The notes under the pieces were generated by a model. The model made no database searches, had not been told where the DNA came from, and saw only the letters and a program-made list of their open reading frames with translations. A program made the position numbers and the translations under genes. DNA of 64,000 bases from Sphingobacteriia bacterium (lineage in GTDB: Bacteria > Bacteroidota > Bacteroidia > Chitinophagales > Chitinophagaceae): positions 1 through 64,000 of the forward strand of contig RDZY01000013.1 of NCBI GenBank assembly GCA_004294135.1, in the 5' to 3' direction. The first letter of the stretch is position 1, and every line of letters starts with the position of its first letter. This document shows positions 1-6,928 of this stretch, piece after piece.

Positions 1-50
1 TCGGCTATCATCAACATCATTTGTTCGCGGATCTCCTTTTTGTTTTGCAT
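1..50 (-). CDS. N-terminal fragment of a possible transposon accessory protein
   Basis: ATG at 50 on the minus strand, with 16 complete codons before the window edge. Too short to identify with confidence. The MQNKKEIREQMM start and its position just inside a putative element end suggest an IS66-like TnpA, but any small DNA-binding protein is possible. Confidence 0.35.
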   Translation of the reverse strand, partial: MQNKKEIREQMMLMIA

Positions 51-119
51 CCTATTTCTTTTTGCAAAAATCAACCCTTCTAGCCAACTTTACAATATGG
101 TATCGGTGGGGGGATTACG
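1..119 (-). mobile_element. Probable end of an insertion sequence, continuing off the left edge
   Basis: A small reading frame starts on the minus strand at 50 (residues MQNKKEIREQMMLMIA) and runs off the window. Its charged, helical start resembles accessory helix-turn-helix proteins of IS66-type elements. Read on the minus strand from about 120, the DNA begins GTAATCCCCCCACC, a plausible terminal inverted repeat, about 70 bases before the start codon. The neighbouring gene remnant is cut off at exactly this point. The family assignment is inference, because the other end and the transposase are outside the window. Confidence 0.4.
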
Positions 120-784
120 TAAAAAGATCCATTTCTTTTTCTAACAAAAGTTGGCTAGGGGTATCTGTTTCATGTGCATCACTAAACAATTTTGCAATAT
201 TGACTAAAGTTTGTGGATCGTCACCACAATCTCTAGTATTTATTGCATTAAAAAAAGCATGCCTAAACGCATCGCTTAGGTAATTTCATCCGAATCTGGC
301 TTCCCGCTTGGGTATTTATCATAATCTCTACCACTAAATACTTTCCAACTAACAGAATCCCCTTTTAGTTGTGCATATATGAAGGAATAAACATATCTGG
401 TATTCTCTAATACAAGTGGAATATATAATAAAGTATCTGCTGTTTTATTGGTAGTATTCGATACACTTAAACTATTAGAACGGATTTGTCCTTTTGAGTT
501 TTGGTTACTTGAAGATGCTCGAATAATGGCTTTGTCCCATATTGCAAACCCCTCATGTTGTATTAACTGTTGAACAAATCCTTTTTTGTTGTTTTGATTT
601 TCAAAAAAAGTTTTAAATTTTAAGACGGCGGAATTGGTATTTTCTGGACTTAAAAAAAATTGCTTTATTTTTAAATCATTATTATCTTTTTGGCGTTCAA
701 AACTTGGTATATCTGTTTTACGGCAGGTCGAAAGACAAGGGCTGTTATTAATACCGATAACAGAATTGGTTTAATTTTTTTCAT
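115..784 (-). pseudogene. Frameshifted and 3'-truncated secreted or lipoprotein gene (DUF6973-like domain)
   Basis: The start at 784 encodes MKKIKPILLSVLITAL, a signal-peptide-like segment. The frame must then change near 736-740 to continue as CLSTCRKTDIPSFERQ and about 150 further residues, which stop at 276. A second shift near 280 restores LSDAFRHAFFNAINTR, then a DAHETD segment and EMDLF. This order (DAFRHAF, then AHE, then MDLF) resembles the DUF6973 family of unknown function. The frame ends artificially at 115-117, inside the putative insertion-sequence end. With two frameshifts and a truncation I call it a pseudogene. Sequencing error could explain the shifts but not the truncation. 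Confidence 0.6.
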
Positions 785-910
785 TGATGGATATTTTAGC
801 TGGTTATCAGTAAGTAATTTATACCCTCCCCTAAATATTTTCAAATAAATTTTAACATTTCTTATACAACGGCTTCATTTGGCCTATACTCTTTGTAATA
901 TTATAGGCAC

Positions 911-940
911 AAAAAAATCCCCCCTGTTTATTGGGAGGAC
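911..940 (-). terminator. Rho-independent terminator after the small lipoprotein gene
   Basis: On the minus strand TCCTCCC pairs with GGGGGGA around an 8-base loop, followed by seven T. The central pair is a G-U wobble only in the minus transcript and would be an A-C mismatch in the plus transcript, so it is directional. Confidence 0.8.
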
Positions 941-987
941 TTCTTTTTAAAAAAGTAATATTAGCGTAACGAGTACTTGGTATTAAC

Positions 988-1176
988 TTATTTAGCTTTA
1001 GCAGTATCCATTGCAGCTTTGGTGGTATCCATTGCAGCAGCAACTGAATCAACTACAGGAGCAACTGTAGAATCAATAGTAGCAACAGTGCTATCAGCAG
1101 CAGCTTCTACTTTTTCAGCGTTGTTACATGCGGTCATTAAACCTGCTACAGCTAGAATTGCGAATAATTTTTTCAT
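988..1176 (-). CDS. Small alanine-rich lipoprotein
   Basis: A 62-residue protein with a lipoprotein signal peptide (MKKLFAILAVAGLMTAC), so Cys17 is the likely lipidated residue. The mature part is nearly all Ala, Val, Thr, Ser and Asp, with degenerate repeats of the DSTVA / DTTKAAMDTAKA type, probably helical. It has its own promoter and its own terminator, so it is a monocistronic and probably well-expressed gene. Function unknown. A bulk envelope lipoprotein is possible, by loose analogy with Lpp-like proteins, but no homology is claimed. Confidence 0.8.
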   Translation of the reverse strand: MKKLFAILAVAGLMTACNNAEKVEAAADSTVATIDSTVAPVVDSVAAAMDTTKAAMDTAKAK

Positions 1177-1204
1177 TGTGCTTGTTTTTTTGTTTTGTTA
1201 TTTA

Positions 1205-1235
1205 CAAATATAGCAATTCAATTTAAATTTACCAA
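1205..1235 (-). promoter_or_regulatory. Bacteroidota-type promoter for the small lipoprotein
   Basis: On the minus strand TTG at 1235-1233 is followed 20 bases later by TATATTTG at 1212-1205, matching the TTG / TAnnTTTG housekeeping promoter. It lies about 29 bases before the ATG. Confidence 0.7.
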
Positions 1236-1249
1236 TTTTTTCACATATT

Positions 1250-2560
1250 TTATTTTTTTCTAAAGAATATGCGGACTGGAACTCCTGTGAAATTAAAATT
1301 GGCCCTGAGCTGATTTTCCAAATAATTCCTGTATGGCATTTTAATATCATCTGGAAAATTGGTGAAAAATGCAAATGAAGGAACATGTGTAGGCAACTGG
1401 GTTACATACTTAATTTTAATGGAGTGACCTCGAACCACAGGTGCATGGTAACTAGCGATTGCCTTCAACATCACTTCATTAAGCACAGATGTAGCCACCT
1501 TGCGGCATTTGTTTTCATATACTTGAAGCCCCAATTCAATGGCTTTTAATATTCTTGTCTTTTCCTTAACAGATATAAATAATATGGGGACATCGTTAAA
1601 AGGAGCCATTTTTTGGCGGAGTACTTTTTCATAATCCCTAGCTGTATTGGTTTCTTTTTCTACCAGATCCCATTTATTTACCAATACAACAATGCCTTTG
1701 CCTTTTCGGGCTGCAAGGCTAAAAATAGTAATATCCTGAGCAGTAATACCTTTGTCTGCATCTAGTACCAATAGACAAATATCGGCCTCGTCCATTGCCT
1801 TAATAGCCCTAATAATAGAATAAAACTCTAGGTCGTCTTTCTCTTTACTTTTTTTACGGATACCAGCCGTATCAATCAGCATAAACTCTTTTTGAAACAA
1901 CTTATAATGGGTATGAATAGAGTCTCTAGTAGTACCAGCAATGCTGCTTACGATGGTTCTTTCTTCGCCAATTAATGCATTTAACAAAGAGGATTTACCT
2001 ACGTTAGGCTGACCAATTATGGCGAATTTGGGCAGTGCATCCTCCTGCGTTCCTTCTGATTCTTCTAAGGGAATATCGGCAACAATTGCATCCAGCAAGT
2101 CGCCCGTACCACTGCCCGAAATACTACTGAGGAAAAAAGTATTTTCGAATCCTAGGCTGTAAAACTCGGTAGCTTCCAATTCTCTAGTACCATTATCAAC
2201 TTTATTTACTGCAACAAAAACTGGCTTATTGGTTCTTCTCAAAATATCTGCCATTGCTTCATCTAAATCTGTAATGCCGGTAGCCACGTCTACCATTAAT
2301 ACAACTGTATTGGCTTCGTCCAATGCAATTTTTACTTGTTTGCGAATTTCCGATTCAAATATATCATTACTTTGAGGCACAAAACCGCCCGTATCAATCA
2401 GGTTAAAAACCTTACCATTCCAGTCAGCCACCCCATATTGCCTATCTCGGGTAACTCCACTAATATCATCTACAATTGCCTTTCGTTGTTCTAATAATCG
2501 ATTAAAAAAAGTGCTTTTACCAACATTGGGTCTTCCTACTATTGCTACCGTGTAACTCAT
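1250..2560 (-). CDS. der: Ribosome biogenesis GTPase Der (EngA)
   Basis: Essential tandem-domain GTPase that helps assemble the 50S subunit. The 436 residues show two complete G domains. The first has GRPNVGKST (about residues 9-17), DTGG and NKVD. The second has GQPNVGKSS (about 180), DTAG and NKWD. A KH-like C-terminal domain follows. The length is normal. It lies 36 bases downstream of era on the same strand, so the two assembly GTPases are probably cotranscribed. Confidence 0.97.
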   Translation of the reverse strand: MSYTVAIVGRPNVGKSTFFNRLLEQRKAIVDDISGVTRDRQYGVADWNGKVFNLIDTGGFVPQSNDIFESEIRKQVKIALDEANTVVLMVDVATGITDLDEAMADILRRTNKPVFVAVNKVDNGTRELEATEFYSLGFENTFFLSSISGSGTGDLLDAIVADIPLEESEGTQEDALPKFAIIGQPNVGKSSLLNALIGEERTIVSSIAGTTRDSIHTHYKLFQKEFMLIDTAGIRKKSKEKDDLEFYSIIRAIKAMDEADICLLVLDADKGITAQDITIFSLAARKGKGIVVLVNKWDLVEKETNTARDYEKVLRQKMAPFNDVPILFISVKEKTRILKAIELGLQVYENKCRKVATSVLNEVMLKAIASYHAPVVRGHSIKIKYVTQLPTHVPSFAFFTNFPDDIKMPYRNYLENQLRANFNFTGVPVRIFFRKK

Positions 2561-2596
2561 TTTTTAAAAATTCATTGGTGAGGTAATCAGCTATAT

Positions 2597-3469
2597 TTAC
2601 TTATAGCCATATTCTTTTAACTGCAAATCGTTGTCGCGCCATTTGGGACGCACTTTCACAAACAATTCCAGAAATATTTTTTGTTGAATAAATGCTTCTA
2701 TATCTTTTCTAGCACTGGTTCCTATTTGCTTAATCATACTGCCTTTATCGCCTATGATGATGGCTTTCTGTGTTTCGCGGTGCACAATTATATCGGCTTG
2801 TATTTTTATCAACGAACCTTTGTCTTTATATTCATTAACTAACACGGCAGTATGGTATGGAATTTCGTCGGAGAACAATTCATAAATTTTCTCACGAATC
2901 ATTTCAGAAACAAAAAACCTTGTTGGCAAATCACTAAGGTCTTCTTCGCTATAGAATGGAACGCCTTCGGGCAATAGTTCAACAATGGTGGACAATAATT
3001 TTTTTAAGTGTAATTTCTGTAAAGCCCCAATTTTTAGTACTTGTTTACAGTATGGTTTGCTGCCAAAAAAAGATTCAGCCAAAGCAATGCGACCATTACC
3101 TGCAATATCTATTTTATTCAAAAGTACCAGTGCAGGTACTTTTAATTTTAAAGCGGTAAAAATAGTATCCACTTCGTCAAAAGATTCATTGGCATCTACC
3201 ATTAATAGGGCTAAATCAGCATCTTCCAAAGCACCCTTTACAGAGTCCATCATTTTTTGATGAAGCTTATACTTGGGATCTATGATGCCAGGTGTATCCG
3301 AAAAAATAATTTGGTACTCGCCTGGATTATTTAAAAAGGCTTTAATGCGATGACGGGTAGTTTGTACTTTGGGAGATACTATAGCCATCTTCTCTCCAAT
3401 AAGTGCATTTAGAAGCGTGCTTTTGCCAGCGTTTGGCCTGCCAAAAATATTTACGAATCCTGCTTTCAT
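2597..3469 (-). CDS. era: GTPase Era
   Basis: GTPase that binds the 3' end of 16S rRNA during 30S assembly. The 290 residues contain GRPNAGKST near the N terminus, then DTPG, NKID and a C-terminal KH domain with the GDKGSMIKQIG loop. An ATG at 3646 is also in frame, but the longer reading would translate through the initiator tRNA gene. The start at 3469 (MKAGFVNIFG) matches family length. No Shine-Dalgarno sequence is visible. The terminator of the upstream tRNA ends only about 10 bases before this ATG. Confidence 0.96.
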   Translation of the reverse strand: MKAGFVNIFGRPNAGKSTLLNALIGEKMAIVSPKVQTTRHRIKAFLNNPGEYQIIFSDTPGIIDPKYKLHQKMMDSVKGALEDADLALLMVDANESFDEVDTIFTALKLKVPALVLLNKIDIAGNGRIALAESFFGSKPYCKQVLKIGALQKLHLKKLLSTIVELLPEGVPFYSEEDLSDLPTRFFVSEMIREKIYELFSDEIPYHTAVLVNEYKDKGSLIKIQADIIVHRETQKAIIIGDKGSMIKQIGTSARKDIEAFIQQKIFLELFVKVRPKWRDNDLQLKEYGYK

Positions 3470-3478
3470 ATATTCATT

Positions 3479-3502
3479 AAAAAAGGCCCCATGAGGGCCT
3501 TT
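3479..3502 (-). terminator. Terminator of the initiator tRNA gene, just before era
   Basis: On the minus strand AAAGGCCC pairs with GGGCCTTT (8 bp, 5-base loop), and the T run ends about 10 bases before the era start codon. It separates the tRNA transcript from era. Confidence 0.8.
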
Positions 3503-3507
3503 AGCTG

Positions 3508-3579
<72 letters not shown>

Positions 3580-3592
3580 ATGTAATAAGGTG

Positions 3593-3624
3593 CAAATATA
3601 GGGTGATGCACCTAAATTTCCAAA
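3593..3624 (-). promoter_or_regulatory. Promoter of the initiator tRNA
   Basis: On the minus strand TTTG at 3624-3621 and TATATTTG at 3600-3593 are 20 bases apart, and the tRNA begins 13 bases further on. The inverted repeat AGGTGCA/TGCACCT (3589-3595 and 3607-3613) brackets the TATATTTG element and might be an operator, or chance. Confidence 0.7.
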
Positions 3625-3638
3625 TATTATTTAAAGTA

Positions 3639-4367
3639 TTAATCATTCCTCCGCTTCACAGAAGCTGCGCCACTGCTGCTGATATCTCTAATAACACCAT
3701 CCCCTTTATAGGAGATACTACTCCCTCCACTAGCTGAAGCATTCAATTCTTTGTTTACATGCAATCGAATACCTGAAGCGCCTGATGCATCTACTTTGCA
3801 GTAGTCAGTAATTAAATCGTAAGCTCTAATAGAGCTGGCACCACTGGCTAAAAAAGTAGCTTTCTCTGCTTTACCTGCAATTCTTACTACCGATGCACCA
3901 CTGAGATCAATTCGGAGACTACTTATATCTGCCTCACCGGTGAAATCACTGGCTCCAGACATTTCAATAATCAATTCACTCAGTAACAACTTTCCTGTTG
4001 TTTTTACATTACAAGCACCCGATGCTTCTACCCTTTTAATGTCTTTGAAAGTTACATAAGCCTTTATTTTGTTGTTCCCCCAACTTCTCCAATTCATGCC
4101 CTTCCCATCAAAATAAATATGTAATATATTTCCCCTTACTTCGGTCTTAATACGCGCCAATAATTCCTCTGTTCCCGCACTCACCGCTAACGCATCTTCG
4201 GAACCTTGCGATAAGTACAGGTCTATTGCCCCCCCTATTTCTATCCCTGAAAAAGAACCTACTTTGCGTAGCTGCGCATTTTCATCAAACACAATATTTT
4301 TATCTGATTGAGCGTAACTACCCATTGCAACAGCTATGGATAATAAGACTAAAAAAAACTTTTTCAT
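3639..4367 (-). CDS. Secreted head-GIN domain (DUF2807) protein
   Basis: A 242-residue exported protein with signal peptide MKKFFLVLLSIAVAMGSYAQ. The mature part begins with the typical segment FSGIEIGGAIDLYLSQG and continues as a series of short beta-strand repeats rich in SGAS (SGASDFTG, SGASVVRI, SGASSIRA, SGASGIRL). This pattern marks the putative auto-transporter adhesin/head-GIN family, common in Bacteroidota and without a settled function. Upstream and oriented like tRNA-fMet, but separated from it by the tRNA promoter. Confidence 0.85.
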   Translation of the reverse strand: MKKFFLVLLSIAVAMGSYAQSDKNIVFDENAQLRKVGSFSGIEIGGAIDLYLSQGSEDALAVSAGTEELLARIKTEVRGNILHIYFDGKGMNWRSWGNNKIKAYVTFKDIKRVEASGACNVKTTGKLLLSELIIEMSGASDFTGEADISSLRIDLSGASVVRIAGKAEKATFLASGASSIRAYDLITDYCKVDASGASGIRLHVNKELNASASGGSSISYKGDGVIRDISSSGAASVKRRND

Positions 4368-4477
4368 ATACTTTTTATTTTTAAATAAGGGCTTCTAACC
4401 AATGAATGATAATGGTATTTGTATTGAAACGAATCATGCGCACAAAAGTTACATATCTCAAAATAAAAAGAAATTAC

Positions 4478-4485
4478 TAGTTTTG
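4478..4485 (+). promoter_or_regulatory. Probable -7 element upstream of the TPP riboswitch
   Basis: TAGTTTTG matches TAnnTTTG and ends six bases before the riboswitch, so transcription would start at its first paired bases. No clear TTG lies 19 bases upstream, so confidence is moderate. Confidence 0.5.
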
Positions 4486-4490
4486 CAATG

Positions 4491-4582
4491 TCCTCGGGGT
4501 GCTGGTTTGGATGACGATCCTTTCTGGCTGAGATATACCCGTTGAACCTGAACAGGGTAATTCCTGCGAAGGGAAGGTAAAC
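4491..4582 (+). ncRNA. TPP riboswitch (THI element)
   Basis: The sequence carries the conserved blocks of the thiamine pyrophosphate aptamer in order: CTCGGGGTGC, then CTGGCTGAGATATACCC, then TTGAACCTGAACAGGGTAA, then CCTGCGAAGGGA. It lies about 65 bases before the start codon of the TonB-dependent receptor, with no gene between. It should repress the receptor when TPP is abundant. In a weak-SD bacterium the mode (start-site masking or termination) is not obvious, and no clear terminator stem is seen after it. Confidence 0.95.
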
Positions 4583-4647
4583 AGTTTTATTGGCAACCTC
4601 TCCTATTGCATCCCTGCTCCCATTATTTAATTTTAAAACATTGAAAA

Positions 4648-6843
4648 ATGAAAAAAATTATGGGAACAACAGCATTCATGCTTTACAGCTTAATGATTGC
4701 TGCACAGTCCTCCAAAACACCGTTAAATGGCAGTTCAACCGATTCCGCATTGCCACAAGTCACCATTCTTTTCTTACAACCTTTAGAAGTAAGAGCCATT
4801 AGAGCCTCCGACAAAGCTCCTTTTGCCAAGACTAATATTGACAAAACTGCTATTGTTAAACAAAATCTAGGCGCTGATATTCCTTTCCTCTTAAACCAAA
4901 CTCCTTCGGTAGTAGTTAATTCCGATGCTGGCAATGGTATTGGATATACGGGTATCAGAATTAGAGGAACCGATGCCACCCGCATTAATGTTACCCTAAA
5001 TGGTATTCCTTATAATGATGCGGAAAGCATGGGCACTTTCTTTGTGAATTTACCCGACTTTGCTTCTTCTGTTAGCAGCATACAAATTCAGCGTGGGGCT
5101 GGTACTTCCTCTAATGGCGCCTCTGCATTTGGGGCTACATTAAATATGGCCACCAATGAATTCAATGAGCAATCTTATATTGAATTGAATAATAGTTTTG
5201 GCTCGTTCAATTCATTTAAAAACACGGTAAAAGCAGGATCTGGTTTACTCGGAAAACATTTTACTATTGATGCCCGTTTAAGTAATATTACCAGTGATGG
5301 TTTTGTAGATCGTGCAAAAGCTGATATGCAATCTTTCTACTTCAGTACAGCTTATATTAACAAAAAATCTTCCTTGCGTTTGAATGTTTTTTCTGGTAAG
5401 GAAAAAACTTACCAAGCATGGTATGGCGTAAGTGAGCCCATGTTGGTTACCAATAGAAAATTCAATGCTGCTGGCACAGAAAAAATAGGTGAACCTTATA
5501 ACAACCAAACCGATAATTATACACAAACGCATTACCAGCTTTTTTACAACCAATCGCTCAATAACAAATGGAGTTTCAATACTGCAGTTTTTTTAACAAG
5601 GGGCAAAGGCTATTATGAGGAGTATAAAGCTGATCAGCGCTTTTCAAAATATGGATTGCCCAATCAAATAGTAGGCGGCAACACCATTACTAGTGCAGAT
5701 TTGGTGCGACAAAGATGGTTGGATAATTATTTTTATGGACAGATTGCTTCACTCCAATACAAGTGGGCCAAATCGGATATTACCATTGGGGGTGGATGGA
5801 CAAAATATGATGGATTGCATTTTGGAACACTACCTTGGTTACAAATAGGTGTTGCGCCTGAAAAATATCGATACTACCATTTACCCGCCACTAAAAAAGA
5901 CGCCAATATTTATGCAAAATGGCAGTTCAACTTATTCAAGCATTTTTCTAGTTTTGCTGATCTGCAATTTAGAACGGTTTCTCATATTATGAATGGATTC
6001 AGCAATAACCCCAATCTTATTGTAAATCGCCATTTTAATTTTGTAAATCCCAAGGCAGGTATTACTTATGCTGCTAAAGGATGGCAGGCTTTTTTAAGTT
6101 ATGCAATAGCCAATAAAGAACCGAATAGAGAAGATTTTGAGTCGGGCAGTTTTACTCAACCGTTGCAAGAAACATTGCGGGACTGGGAATTGGGTATAGA
6201 GAAAAAAGGGATTGGGTATTCTGTTGGCGCCACTTTTTATTATATGTATTATAAAAATCAGTTGGTTCTAACGGGTAAGATTAATGATGTAGGTGCTTAT
6301 ACCAGATCCAATATACCTATTAGTTATAGAAGAGGTATGGAATTGCAGGGTGCTGCGGTAGTAAATAAATGGTTGAATGTATCGGGTAATATTAGTTTCA
6401 GCCGCAATAAGATTAAAGCGTTTACAGAATTTATTGACAATTACGACAATGGCCTTCAAGCGAGTATTTTACATAGCGATAAGGATATTTCTTTCTCACC
6501 GAATACGGTAAGCAGTCTCGCTTTTAATATTACACCAGCAAAAAATATAGAATGGAGTTTATTGAATAAATATGTAGGTAAACAATATCTTGACAATACA
6601 CAGGATGAGAATAGAAAATTAAACGCTTTTTTTGTATCTGATTTCAGGACTATTTATACCATCAAGAAAAAAATACCGAAAGAAATTCAAATCATTTTTC
6701 AACTCAACAATATTTTCAATCTACGCTATGAGCCGAATGGTTATACATTTAGTTATATAGCTGGTGGGGCATCTATTACAGAGAATTATTTTTATCCAAT
6801 GGCAGGCAGGAATTTTATGCTGGCATTGAATGTTAAGTTGTAG
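4648..6843 (+). CDS. TonB-dependent outer membrane receptor, probable thiamine importer
   Basis: A 731-residue outer-membrane receptor. A signal peptide (ending near AAQS, residue 20) is followed by a plug domain at about residues 55-160, with VVVNSDAGNGIGYTGIRIRG, then LNGIPYNDAES and IQIQRGAGTSSNGASAFGA. A long beta-barrel follows. The start at 4648 puts the signal peptide directly at the N terminus. The TPP riboswitch in the leader implies that thiamine, its phosphates or precursors are the cargo. Thiamine-regulated receptors are known in Bacteroidetes. No inner-membrane partner such as PnuT is adjacent. The cargo is inferred from regulation alone. Confidence 0.9.
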   Translation: MKKIMGTTAFMLYSLMIAAQSSKTPLNGSSTDSALPQVTILFLQPLEVRAIRASDKAPFAKTNIDKTAIVKQNLGADIPFLLNQTPSVVVNSDAGNGIGYTGIRIRGTDATRINVTLNGIPYNDAESMGTFFVNLPDFASSVSSIQIQRGAGTSSNGASAFGATLNMATNEFNEQSYIELNNSFGSFNSFKNTVKAGSGLLGKHFTIDARLSNITSDGFVDRAKADMQSFYFSTAYINKKSSLRLNVFSGKEKTYQAWYGVSEPMLVTNRKFNAAGTEKIGEPYNNQTDNYTQTHYQLFYNQSLNNKWSFNTAVFLTRGKGYYEEYKADQRFSKYGLPNQIVGGNTITSADLVRQRWLDNYFYGQIASLQYKWAKSDITIGGGWTKYDGLHFGTLPWLQIGVAPEKYRYYHLPATKKDANIYAKWQFNLFKHFSSFADLQFRTVSHIMNGFSNNPNLIVNRHFNFVNPKAGITYAAKGWQAFLSYAIANKEPNREDFESGSFTQPLQETLRDWELGIEKKGIGYSVGATFYYMYYKNQLVLTGKINDVGAYTRSNIPISYRRGMELQGAAVVNKWLNVSGNISFSRNKIKAFTEFIDNYDNGLQASILHSDKDISFSPNTVSSLAFNITPAKNIEWSLLNKYVGKQYLDNTQDENRKLNAFFVSDFRTIYTIKKKIPKEIQIIFQLNNIFNLRYEPNGYTFSYIAGGASITENYFYPMAGRNFMLALNVKL

Positions 6844-6850
6844 CAATATA

Positions 6851-6879
6851 ATCCATCGCACGGAATCTGTGCGATGGAT
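6851..6879. terminator. Strong inverted repeat between convergent genes
   Basis: A perfect 11-bp stem (ATCCATCGCAC / GTGCGATGGAT) with a 7-base loop lies 8 bases after the receptor stop codon and between convergent genes. There is no T run on either side, so it may act as an mRNA-stabilising end or a weak bidirectional terminator. Confidence 0.6.
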
Positions 6880-6928
6880 ATAGTTAGCTTAATATGGCGC
6901 TAAAAAAGACTTGAAATCCTTTATTTTT

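Noticed and set aside
977..1213. Frame opposite the small lipoprotein
   Set aside because: It is the complement of the alanine-rich lipoprotein. The minus-strand gene has a promoter, lipobox and terminator.
4590..4802. Frame between the riboswitch and the receptor
   Set aside because: It overlaps the receptor start in another frame and has no features of its own.
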